Shown here one piece after another: positions 35,455 through 49,300 of a DNA stretch of 64,000 bases. Each line of letters begins with the position of its first letter. The stretch's first letter is position 1. Position numbers and translations under genes: made by a program. The notes under the pieces are model-generated. The model ran no database searches, had not been told where the DNA came from, and saw only the letters and a program-made list of their open reading frames with translations. Source of the DNA: Melampsora larici-populina 98AG31 (lineage: Eukaryota > Basidiomycota > Pucciniomycetes > Pucciniales > Melampsoraceae). The stretch spans positions 3,102,983 to 3,166,982 of the forward strand of contig NW_006768766.1 of assembly GCF_000204055.1 (NCBI RefSeq), in the 5' to 3' direction.

Positions 35455-37453
35455 TTGTCAAAGTGAAAGCACTAGGAAAAGCAATTGGAATCAGGGGAAT
35501 GAACTTTAGAAGCTTTAACAACTGGAAACCTCGTTTTTACCCAACACTACAGAAATAACCTATTTATTAACGCGGCATTTGTTTTCCTTTTCTTACTTCC
35601 ATAAGTTGGAGTGGTACTCACCCCAAATCAAAAGGAAAGATTTCATGATCACGCGAATATATCACAGTAACAAATTGGTTTGTATTGAGAAATCTATAAA
35701 ATCACCCCACTTTGTCGTTGAATACTCATAAAGATTTCTAATGAGAGATGATGTAGATACATAAATAAGTGTTCTTCAGAAATTCATCAACTCATCTCAA
35801 ATCACCCCACTTTGTTGATTGAAATGTCATCAACATACCTTTCTATAAGAGCTATTTTGATAGGGTTTTGATTGCGGTTTTTATATTGCTCTCGGAGATA
35901 AGAACCCCTATAATCCCGAGCTGTTATATTTACTTTACATAGTTGACGCAATTTTATAGACGCGGCGGATTCATAAAGGATGATGTGATGATATTTAAAA
36001 GCAGAAATACAAAGGATAGAACGGTGATATTAATATAAAATTGCCTGAATTATAAACTTGGTAGAATATTATGAAGAAGTAGAAGAAGCACATCATCTGT
36101 GCTACAATAATCTGGGAAGAAAAAGAGTCCAGTGATTGAAGAATTTACACCAGAGTGGACAAGGTGGGCACTCGATCAATTCAGTCTGAACCTGAAGTCT
36201 GGACCATCCTAAAGTTAATTTTGCACAATTGGCTTTTGGAACTATGTTTTCATTCGAAAAAATACGTGGGGATTGATCATCAGAGCACTTTATGATTTCT
36301 TCAGGTACATAGGTTTGCAGTGGTAGTGTAAGTTATGAAGATTTTGAGGCGGGGGAGGAGACTCTTCTTAGCCCGACGGTGAAGTTGAGACTTCAACATA
36401 TTGGTTCAGCAGACAGTAATATAGGTTTAACACGGAGCTAGGTACATACTGAGCCTTGTCAAAAATCTGGTAACTTTTCATCAAATGCAACATGTGAGCA
36501 ATTTTGCACGAAAAATCTGGCTGAGGTTTAACACTTGATTACGCGTGATGTCATTGACGGCTGTTGCCATGTTAATTCCCAAATTATGTCATGTGTCGCA
36601 AACTCATGTGTGAGGAGGAAGGTGAACCATGTGGGGGTGAACTCAACAGAGTATCATCGGCGCCTTCATGATGAAAAGCCGATAGGAGGTCCTTGCACCA
36701 TTTGTACTCTTTGAAAGTTTGCCACTTTGCACATCTGGCCCTTGACAAAATTTCTCCTCCGAGACCGACGGAGGAGGTAGGTTGTTCAATGAAGGAGCTT
36801 TTTTCATTCATAGCTCTGCAAAACTTTCAAAAGTGTGTGTCCATTGTACATGAACTCAATCAAGTCCCTCTCTTTAAGCAGAAAAAAGAGCGAGCTCGCA
36901 AGAGAGAAACAGCGTGGACAGTGAAACGATAGGAACTTGACAACCATGCTGAGTTCCACCGGCAGAATCAAATTACCGAAGTGTTGGCAACTTTGAAGAT
37001 GGTGTGGTGGGGGGAATAGTTGTGTGGTATCCCAGAATTCGAAATGTTAATACTCCGATCGCTGCTACGGTATCGGTCCTTGGAGAAGCCGGTACATAAC
37101 CTATTCCCTTGAGTTCATCGATCGTGAGTGGTCAAGTTCAAGTCGAAGGACTCGAGGCTCGACAACTGCTACCATAAAAGAATCGAATCGATCAAACCCA
37201 TCTACCAATCTAATCTAATTTAATCCTGTTCACAACCCGACTCTTCGCACTGGAAAAGCTTTCAACATCCCAGCATTAAAAAGGCGCTCAGCTTTCACTA
37301 TCTGAAGGCTTCCTCTACACCGACCTTGTTCAAAACTTCAATCACTTTATCTCGATTGTCAATAGCATTCATCACCTTATCAATCGTACATTTCTCATTT
37401 TCTTGTGCGTTGATATATACATTTCATAATCAGTCAGCCTTGATCAAATTCTC
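35455..37453. other. Intergenic, upstream of MPK1; no gene recognised
   Basis: About 2 kb without a credible coding region. A sequence containing ATCACCCCACTTTGT appears twice (about 35702-35717 and 35803-35818), suggesting a decayed local duplication. The last 250 bases are probably the MPK1 promoter and leader. Confidence 0.4.
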
Positions 37454-39768
<2,315 letters not shown>

Positions 39769-40896
39769 GCCAGTCTCTATCTCTTTCTAATTCCTTGGTG
39801 TATTCGTTACTTTTCCTTTCCTAAATCACAGTTCTCTCACATCAATTTGATATCATAGTTTCCAGCGTGTTTTTGATTCTTTCTTTCAACTAAATGCGCC
39901 TCTTGGGAACATTTTTCTTTCTCTTATGATCATCATTTAGTTTTGAACTTTTCATCCTTGATTCCGTTCATTTTCTGGTTGTCTCTTAGAGATACCTGAT
40001 CATAGATGAGGTGTGATGGTTTTGTTGTTCGAGCTGTATGTGTGTGTTTTCTCCCTTGTTTAAAAATTGTATAAAAATATAAGAAACAGAAATGAAAAGA
40101 AACGATTGAGCAAAGTGTTTTAGAGTTACAAAAGCTATTCAAGTTGGGAAGTCGAGCGTTGGTTTCTCGTGTATAAAGCATCAAAGGTTTGATCATACTA
40201 ATGAGTTGTCAGTGCCGGAGTCTTGTGAGAGGAGAAGCTCGAATGTATGTTTGTTGTCAAACTATATTGTTTGACTTGAAACTTTTTCAAAAAAGATTGC
40301 GAAGCAGCGAATAGACTTGATAATTTCATTGAAATGTGGCGCAATAAAATATCATCGAGATACAATCATCAAGATACAATGAAAACATTAATCACCACTG
40401 GTATAATGAGAAAAGAGATCAGAACCAAAAAAAGAATACAACTGTCCATGGATTGACGCTATGATTAGAATTACAGGTATTGTTCTTGAAGGATTGAATT
40501 GAAATGAGTGTCTGTTAAAAAGATATAAAAGTGAGAAATTTAGGTATATATCATAGACACATGTGAAAAGTCTGTGTTTGTACAACAATTCACATTACTT
40601 TGAAAAAATGGAAAAATAAAAATGAAAGAAATGATCAATTTGTTTTCGCGCAAATGTTTGAAGAATAATTGAATTGGTGGATATAGAAATCATGGTGAGG
40701 ATTGGAGGAAAAACTCGTTGGATTTGAAGATGCAAGGATGTTGAAACTTGAGAGAGTTCATAAAAGTACTTCATATGATTTAAAGATTTAGGATACTTTT
40801 TTAACGGAATCATAATCAAATCATCAGTATAGTGAAAATCAACACACATAATAATTCAAGGAATCCGCTTACAGTTCTTATCTTGAAGTCAAAGAA
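39769..40896. other. Intergenic 3' flanks
   Basis: AT-rich DNA between the convergent ends of MPK1 and the small minus-strand gene. No further gene seen. Confidence 0.5.
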
Positions 40897-41438
40897 TCAC
40901 ATACAAAATCTAGCCCATTGATCGAAATCAATCTCTCCAATCGTATCATTAAACTCTTGAATAAAGACCATCCCAACCCCAACAACGAGTCTATTTTCTT
41001 CATAAACAGGAAGTCTTTGATCCAAGAGGTTTTCAGACCTTCTAGCTTGATTTTCATTAGAACTAACAAGTTGTGTATAACCTGTCATTCCTACTCTCAC
41101 GTTGGTTGATAATAATGGTGCTGTCATTGATGTTGGACGTGGGTTTGTTGTGAATTGTGATCTGGTTTGTCTTTTGAGAGTTTTTCGATTGACTAATTTT
41201 TGAAGTGGAGTTGAACTGATAATCTTTCTGATCGTGCTGGGTTGTCTTGAAATATTAGAAGTAAACCTATTGGAAAAGCAACCCGCCGTTTTGGAAGAAT
41301 AAGTCTGTCCAGTTAGAAAATTATTATATAAAAGAACTTTGGAATATGAAAAAAGGATTGATGAGTTTGTACTTACATTGTAGTTTGTGGTCTAATATTT
41401 TTTGCAAAGTTTGTTTCGGAAACTCCTAATAAACCCAT
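40897..41438 (-). CDS. Small protein of unknown function, possibly mitochondrial
   Basis: Two phase-compatible exons, 41438-41377 and 41266-40897 (110-nt intron), give 143 aa starting MGLLGVSETNFAKNIRPQTT. The first 80 residues are basic, rich in Ser, Thr, Arg and Gln with almost no acidic residues, as in mitochondrial presequences. The rest includes GYTQLVSSNENQ and VVGVGMVFIQEFND and is acidic at the end (FDQWARF). I do not recognise the family. A further 3' intron at TTT-GTATGT (40905) is possible, so the C-terminus is uncertain. It is a plausible real gene because of codon flow, intron signals and the AT-rich intergenic flanks. Confidence 0.5.
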
Positions 41439-42969
41439 GACTTTGATTTGAGGAATTATTCTTTATAGAAAAGATTTGTTTGATTTCAAATAAAATGGTG
41501 TTGATCAGAGCAAAAGATTCAAAAGCGTGTTTCTGGGGTCTGTGTTTCTGAGTTGATCAAATGAATTGGTTGATTGATTGGCAAATCCGGGGTAAAATGA
41601 AGTATGGGGAAAATTAGATATCTGAAGGATAAAAGGCTGATAAGGAGGTTTTTATATATGCCCAAATTGGTCATGTTTAGTTTTCTTTTGATAAAGGTTT
41701 TCTCATGGATGTTGATGTTGATCACCTGACATTGTTGACGCGTTCGCTGAAGCACTAACTAACAACCGAGATGACGAGTTAATCAACTTCAAATGAATCA
41801 ATCCAGTTCAATTCAAGTCAACTGACTGTTTCTCAAAAAAAAAACAAGTAAGCTTTACTGCGAATGTTGTTAAGTGCTCTAGAACCTCTGTTATATTGGA
41901 CCTCAACTTGATCACCTGAGTGATCTTTGACATTAAACGGTTCAACTTACCCCAGTAAATGAGGCAATCAACGCTGAGGGTGTGTGAGTGCGCGCGAATC
42001 TGACGAGGGAAAGTAAACGTTGATGTTGAGATCACATGACCTGACCTTGCGCACCAAGCAAGTGGTCATGGTCTCTCGGGTCTCCAGCAGGGTACCTACT
42101 ACCTTGCGATCTAGCCTCCTGTTTTCCTTTTGCTGAATATATTAGCTTTCCTAATCATCACGTAAAGCTCACATGACCTCTTCGAGCAGCTTCCAGCATT
42201 TGTCAATATAATGAACTCAGCTGACCCCGTTCATCATTATTAATATCAAGATTAACTCATCAAAAGCTCAATCCTTTGCACAGGACCCAAAGCCGCTCAC
42301 AACCGTGGAAGAGTTCACTTGATTATCACCAACAGTCCGACGGCAAAAGTCCAGATGATGAGGATGACAGAGGACATGATCACTTGCTTAAATTGCAAGG
42401 TCGGGGCTCAGATCTTAATATCAACTTCGTTATTTTTTTTCGCAAGATCAGCTCAGGTCTTGTGATCTCAATATCCATTTTTGCTTTCCACACTGTCAAC
42501 CTCAGACTGTCAGTGTCCACCCACATCCAGACTCGTGTACTTACACGCCCTCAGAATTCATTGGCTGGGGTGGGTCGAATATATTGTCAACATGTGACTT
42601 ACTGCTGGGATTTGATTCCCAACTCTGGATTTCCCGAGCACACATCTTCACCCAAGGAAGTCCGAATTTTGCCCATAATTCATCTTGAATAAATTCCAAA
42701 ACGGTCAAGGTATATGCGTTTCTTGCCCAAGAAACCATATTTCAAAACTCAATCACACGCGGTGAGGTAGATCGCTTATGGGCTCGTATCCTTTATGAGG
42801 CGTCGACATCCTACTCACAAGGGAAACAGGCTTTGTTTGTTTGTTTCTTTTCTAAAAGCCCAATTTGTCATAGTTGTTTGTTATCAGATTCACAAGAATA
42901 TAGGTGCAGTATAACTACATCTTCATTGATTTGGATAGGCTTTCGAGAGTGACTAAGTATTGAAGTTCT
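41439..42969. other. Intergenic, no gene recognised
   Basis: Upstream region of the small minus gene, then mixed sequence up to the ATP4 end. A plus ORF of 138 codons at 42276-42692 has no motif and I do not support it as a gene. Confidence 0.45.
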
Positions 42970-44210
42970 TTAAATTTTCTTGTCTCGGATCAAAGCTATA
43001 AGCAAATACAACAGAAAAGTAAAATGTAAGATCACCATTTCATGAAGATCATAGTGGAGAGGTAATCCTATATAAAACACAGCATACCTTCGATCTCGGC
43101 CACACTGTTGGCCATGACTTCTTTTTGGAACTTGGGATCTTCAAGTTGCTTGGTAACGTTGGCAACTACTGTCTTGACTAATTCAGCTTGTTCAGCTTCT
43201 CTAGCTTGAGTTTCAACACGAACCCATCCATCTAGGATAGATTTGATTTCATCTTTGACTGCCATCTTTTGTTTAAGCTTGTAAACTTCATGTTCTGTCA
43301 TAGCGGTGTCCTGTCAAACCAAACGTCATTTTCCGTTAATATGAAGAATCAAAAGCTGATCATTGTGAAACTAAGTCTTCAACTTACACGTGAAATCTCA
43401 AATAAGGATTTGGTGACCGAGACTACGTCTTTGATTTCACTGACAGTAGAAATTCGGTCCTTGACAGCATTGGTATGCTCAGCTCTGGAAGCATTCAAGA
43501 TGCTTTTGTATTTCTAAAGGTTGTAAATTTGAAAGATCAGACAAGAAAGGTAGATAATGAGCGTTTTTCCTTAAGTTTTGAGGAGCGATCTTGCCATCAG
43601 GTCCAGTAGACTGAAGTAAATGTAGGATCATACCTCAATAGTCGAATCAGCCCATTCTTTGTAAGGCCCTTTAACTACTGTTCCAAGGTAACCGATCATA
43701 ACGAAAAAACTAGCCAAGATCACAGTTTCTTCATTCATCACGTATAATTCATTTGAGATAGCATAAGCACTTAAGCTAGTTCCTAATGTAACCCAACCAG
43801 TTTTGGTGATTGCGCTGTTTCCTGGAAGTGCATCTAAGAAAGAGTTTGCCTTTGCTTTTGGGTCGGCTGATTTCAATATAGTTTTCAAGAGTGTCGATAA
43901 AATAGGAGATTGATCAGCTCATCAGCTCATCGGTTTTTCTTCAAACTAAATCGTATCATATTACCCACCAGCAGAGGTAGAAGAGAATCTATGATGCAAA
44001 ATCAAACAAATTGTGGAAAAAAAGTGTTCAGTTAGTCAATCAGTCTTATAGCTTTTCGATACGATAAGATGAGAAATCAGTTTAAATTGTAAAAGTTGTC
44101 TGGTATAATTCGACTTACCTAGTTGCCGATAAAAGACGAGGAGATTGAGATAAGATTGGAGATGATAAACTTGATGCCAAACGACGAGAAGTAGGTCTAA
44201 AGAGAGCCAT
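42970..44210 (-). CDS. ATP4: Mitochondrial F-type ATP synthase subunit 4 (b)
   Basis: Peripheral-stalk subunit b of the mitochondrial ATP synthase, inner membrane. Six exons (high to low): 44210-44119, 43988-43969, 43917-43634, 43513-43388, 43310-43088, 42995-42970; 771 nt, 256 aa (yeast Atp4 244). The N-terminus MALFRPTSRRLASSLSS is a typical arginine/serine-rich presequence. The mature start is like SADPKAKANSFLDALPGN. Two hydrophobic helices follow (GWVTLGTSLSAYAISNEL and TVILASFFVMIGYLGTVV), then the long amphipathic stalk helix with KGPYKEWADSTIEKYK and KQKMAVKDEIKSILDGWV. The donor at 43968 (GTGGGT) was chosen because it alone keeps the phase. The last exon codes only eight residues (LIRDKKI end). 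Confidence 0.92.
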
Positions 44211-45018
44211 TGTGATGGATTGAGTTGATAAACTTGAGATGGTGGTACTGGTCAAATTCAAATCGATGATCGGAATGCACCAGTGGGATCCCAGTCAGTC
44301 AGTATTACTCTCAAGTTCAATCAGACTTAACTAAATTCAACTTTAAAACTCTTAATTCCACTTTCAGACGGATCAACTCGGAGACAATTCAACCTAACCC
44401 ATCTTGGTTTGAACTTTATCTGTGAAACCACTCACATCTTCTGTGACATCCAGGATCAGCTGTCACAGAGTCACACCGGTCTTCACCACACCACTCTCGC
44501 ATACATTCACTTCTAATCTGCAACCAAAAACCTCAAACACATTCTCACAAATCTTACCAGAAAAAAGCCAGTAACTTTTAACTCGTTGCTTTGATCGAAC
44601 TGAGCTTATTTACAAATTGCATGTACATGAAATATCTGCATTCTTTCCATCATAAGAAAACTAAAGGATCATTGAGATATACAAGATGTCACCTGAATTT
44701 CATACCTAAATCTTTACTGCGTCCTACTTATGGATTAGTTGGTAATCCTAAAGATAAGTCTGGTGCGGTCTGTTAGAATAGCTGATCAAAGAGACGTGGG
44801 TGACATATCACACAGCTACGAATGTATGTGTTGAGCGATTTCGGATCCAAATCAGGGAGGGTGAGAATGTCGGCCTTGAGAAAGCAAGATAAATGTTGAA
44901 GGAAAAATATTTCAAGACTGATTTACATAGCAGATATCCTACACAACTTTTCATTTAGATATCCTTCTTTAATATAAGAGACTTTCTCAATCGATTTTCG
45001 ATTCTGATGATTAAATTG
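44211..45018. other. Intergenic; one short ORF of doubtful status
   Basis: Contains an ATG ORF at 44621-44776 (51 codons, plus; ends GNPKDKSGAVC). It could be a small exon of an unrecognised gene, but no partner exon or motif was found. The rest is promoter of ATP4 and 3' flank of RPA3. Confidence 0.35.
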
Positions 45019-45725
45019 TTAAGAAAGATCAAAGCAGGGGTGTTGTTTGCTAACAAACATCGGATTATTGGTTATCTCAACAACTGCTTGTGCCAATTGT
45101 AAATCTAAAAACACACAGAAGGGTCATTGAGTCAAGAAACATTGGATCTGAGATGATTGAATTTCATGACGAATAGGTTTACCATAGTTTTCTCCAAAAT
45201 TGCAAGTGTCCATTTCTCTGATGGTATTATCTGATTCAACCTTCCCAATGATTTCGAGAAAGGTGTCTGAGCCAATGAGAGAGTTCTGAGGTCGCAAGTG
45301 TTCGGAGATTCACACGAAGGTCAACGAATCGAAAGATTGAGATGGATGAAAGACATTATGCGGTTGAAGAAGTTAGCTTGTTGATCAATTATCACAAAAA
45401 CGAACGCAGAAAGCTAACCGGTGCAACAATGACTGTAATCTGACCACCATCAGTCGATTCAATGACCGCTTCGGTTTGGAGCTGTGTGCGAGAGCAGAGT
45501 CAATAAACGTTGTCTTCATCTCAAACCATTAAATCTTGAATGATCTTTGAACTTACACTGATAAGTTTTCCTGAGATTCGAACCACTCTTCCTACTATTG
45601 TTTCCGAGGATACGGGTATGCGAAAACAAATTGAGTAGGTTGATTGGCTATAAAAGAGACTTTCCTGAGACTCAACTGTAATTAGGGAGCATCGAAGAGT
45701 TGATACGTGGAGTTGGGGCGTCCAT
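45019..45725 (-). CDS. RPA3: Replication protein A 14-kDa subunit (Rpa3/Rfa3)
   Basis: Small OB-fold subunit of the heterotrimeric RPA single-strand DNA-binding complex. Five exons (high to low): 45725-45677, 45594-45557, 45481-45419, 45285-45183, 45104-45019; 339 nt, 112 aa (human 121, yeast 122). Motifs: PRINSSMLPNYIGRVVRISG (first OB strand, typical of Rpa3), EAVIESTDGGQITVIVAP, DTFLEIIGKVESDNTIREMD, and the C-terminal helix LQLAQAVVEITNN that joins the RPA trimer core. All introns are GT-AG and phases agree. The gene is too finely split to show as one reading frame. Confidence 0.85.
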
Positions 45726-46321
45726 CTTTCGAAAGGGCTTGATTGGGAGGGTGTGAGGGATGTGAAGAAAGGGAGTTCAAGTAAAGACTTCAAGTCGCGT
45801 TTGTGGATATAAAATACAGAGTCCAGACGCGGTATGTTAAATACATGTAGGGCGACGTCGAAGCCGCCCACTCTGCGAATGCTCCAAACGGCGGTCCGAC
45901 GTCTGGAAACGGTCCTTCACGCCTCATAAGCTGACGTAGAGAGTGAATCTAAAGTTCTCAGCTGATATCTTGAGTGCAACGAGAATTCTGAATGGGTTGA
46001 TGGTACAAAACATCAGGATCATCAGAAGCTGCTTCGAGATGTCGTCCATCAGCTAACTTAACCTTTGATCCTTATCCTCTGGAGCCTGCGGAGGGCATAG
46101 GCAGGCGATCATGCCCCGTACATAGAAACACATGGCTTGCAGTTACAGCATTTGACTCTTGCCACATCCAACTCCAAGTAGGGCTGATCGACAACCATCG
46201 TCGAAAGATCTCGACATAGTGGTTTGTCTCGATTGATATTTTCCTTCCGGAAGAGAGCGCATCATCTTTAAGCCCATCAAATTTGACTACACACCTCCTC
46301 GAGCTCTCTTCTTCTGCATTC
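45726..46321. other. Divergent promoter region between RPA3 and the secreted-protein gene
   Basis: About 600 bp separating two divergently transcribed starts. Contains a minus ORF (46072-46323) that I read as a shadow. No repeats. Confidence 0.5.
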
Positions 46322-49300
46322 ATGAATCGTCTTTTGAAATTGCCCTATTCATTTTGCCTTCTTGCTCATCTGTATATGATAGTCGCTGGTAATTTTGGGT
46401 TTTTAGAATCAAAGGTCATCGACAGAAGATCATTAGGCTCTAGATTAGACCTGAACAAATTGCTAACTGATGAAGAAGTTGAGAAACACTTGGAGGGACT
46501 CTCATGTAGCAATAATCCTAGAAACAATTTGATTGACTTTGGAGGAAGCGAATATGGCCAGCGGGAAGCTGCGAATTCAGAGTGGATCTTTCCTGCGTCG
46601 CACGGTCAACCGGCTTTCAAGCCTTGTACCAGAAGCAAGGAGGCAAAAGATCATCACGTAGGGTACACTCAACCAGCTCCAATTTCCGGCTTGCAAGACA
46701 GTCAACATGGATATCCCATGGTACATGCGGGAAACCTGGGACTTGGGAAATTATATGCTCCAAACCGAAGTGACTTACATTTGGATGAGGGTCTTTACAA
46801 GGGTCCAGGATTGCTCCTGAAAAAAGCGGTTCCAACGACCAAACTACGTGATCAACCTGAAGCAAATGAATGGGCTGAGAAAATTCTTAAGAATTGTGGT
46901 CATCAAGCAAGCAACCCCTCAGTTCACAAAGATAAGATGTTGCGTCCTAATTTTGTTCAACCCACAGAATTGCCTTCAAATATTGGCAGCTCAAAAAGTG
47001 CATCAGCCTTTAAGGCATACCAAACTCCTGCTAAACCTCCGGAACATGCCAAAATCACCGATATCAGTGATGTCCTGAACTTCATGGATCAAGAAGTCCG
47101 ACTCTCAGCAAGCCAGATAAAGCATGTTGAAAGTCTTGGAAGTCAGAAGCGTCGGAAAACTGAAGCCGGAAGATTCTCTGAGAGCATGTTCAACGGAAGC
47201 GCTGAACAAGACACAGAACCTGGATCATCTACTACGCAGGATGTGGAAATGGATAGCAGACTGGAGCAAAATGATTTAAAAAGAGGCCAGTCAATGAGCC
47301 CCTTGAGACGCCAAAAGCGTGGTCGGCCAAAGCGGCGCAAGTCATTATTTGAAGCCCAGATGCCACAAGGGGATCAAGGTGTGTTTGACTTTCAAAAAGA
47401 GTCAAGCTATATTTCCTCCATGAAGCTCATTCAACAGGGGAGGGGGACAAGGATGATGCACAACTCAGGCACGTTAGCTAGTTTGGAAAACCTTCAGCTG
47501 GCAAATTTACGAGACTCAAACTCACTTGAGCAGAACTCGAATATTTCACCTATTGAAGCTCAATTGAGATGGGCTTATGGTCAGCAGAGAGCCGATATAA
47601 AACGTCTAATCCATCTCATCCGTGGTTACTCTGATTGGATAGGTGATGGCAGTCACAAGAACTTTGAAGCAAAAGATATAGTGATTGAGATGAGTAAGCT
47701 TGGAAAAACCTGTTCCCGTGTTGTTCAATTCTTTAGATGATAGAACTAAGACTCTCTTGAATCCAGTGACATGTGGCTACGTTCACTCAGATGCGTTTGT
47801 GTTGCGATGCTACTTTGCAAGAGACAAAGGTTGGATTCCTACCTTGCGTGAGCTTAGCAAAAAAAAATATTTCCTGAGACTGAATATTCTTCCATTTGGT
47901 GATGGGCAAGTTTCTTGCCTTGTGAACATTCATGACATTGTCATATATATAATCTCACAAACCATCCACACTCTACTTACGTTACGCGTATTGTAGAGCG
48001 TGTTCGGGATGGCGGCCGCAGGCCAGGCCGTTTTGTGTGGTCCGGAAAATTTTCTTTCCCACGCAAAATCGGGCCTATTCCGCAAGCCCGCTGGGTGGGT
48101 GGGTGGCATTTGAAAGATTATGTATAAACAAATGAAATGTGAACTGAAGAAGATCCGAGTTCTATGTCTTCGATAGTTGAGTCGATGAGCGAGAGTGCGT
48201 GAGGATGGAAATTTTCCAAACTCATCGCGAGGGAAACTTTTCCTTCTCAAAGTTCCCTCTTGCTCTACGCATGTATGTTTATAGCCCGACTCAACTAGCC
48301 TCTCAGTCATGGAACTCGTCGACATGTCGTGCCTTTGATGTCGTCACCAATCCATTTGGTGATGGGCAAGTTTCTTGCCTTGTGAACATTCATGACATTG
48401 TCATATATATAATCTCACAAACCATCCACACTCTACTTACGTTACGCGTATTGTAGAGCGTGTTCGGGATGGCGGCCGCAGGCCAGGCCGTTTTGCGTGG
48501 TCCGGAAAATTTTCTTTCCCACGCAAAATCGGGCCTATTTGTTTACAAGCCATGATCTTGGGGTTTCTCAGGTGTCCTCGCCGACTTCCCAATTTGCCGG
48601 GACCCCGGCGGGGCTCGTCACGGCGAGGATACCCCAAAACCCGCAGGGGCGTGGCAAAAAAAGATGTCCTCCTGCTCAGCTTCATTATCGTTTCTTAAGA
48701 CACTTGGGTTACGTGTCGTCGATCTTACGTACATCCATCTGTACATCCTTTGCGTCAATGAATATAGGGTTTTCGTGTGTACAATGGAAACTTTAGTTTG
48801 TGTTGCGTTCAGTTATGTCGGTTGTACTCAAACTTTATTACTTCCTGTATGCTCTTCTGAACTATGTCTCACCTGCTATGTGGCGTTTTTATTTTCGGGT
48901 TGATGTATTCCGCCGATCTATTGCCCATAGCAGGTCTTTCGCCTCCCTCTTTTCGTCTTCGCTATACTCTTTCAGGTAAACATCCACGGCGTCTGACTTC
49001 CAACGTCCTTGCTCCATTATCTTGTCTTTCTCCCAGCCGAGGTTCCATTTCAATGAAGCTCCTCCTACTCGGAAGGAGTGACCGGACCAAGACCCAATGT
49101 TCACTCCGCCTTTCCCCCAGCGCTCTTCGAGGTACTCAATGAACATCTTCTTCGATAGGGGTTTCCTTTGTTTCCCTACCTCGTAACCGAATAAGGCGTC
49201 TTCTTGTTCGAAGGAAGGGTTACGTTCTAGGAGGCGTTTGAGTGCTGCCACCGGGTCAAGGATTGATCTTTGCGATGGGATTCTTATTGACTGAGACTGC

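Noticed and set aside
42276..42692. 138-codon plus ORF as a gene
   Set aside because: No motif, no plausible composition, frame not supported by introns; reads as chance.
43965..43988. ATP4 exon 2 ending at the GTAATA donor
   Set aside because: That donor breaks the phase with the next exon. GTGGGT three bases earlier in the exon keeps it.
44621..44776. Short ORF between ATP4 and RPA3 as a conserved small protein
   Set aside because: Possible, but no partner exon, motif or start context was convincing enough to list it as a gene.
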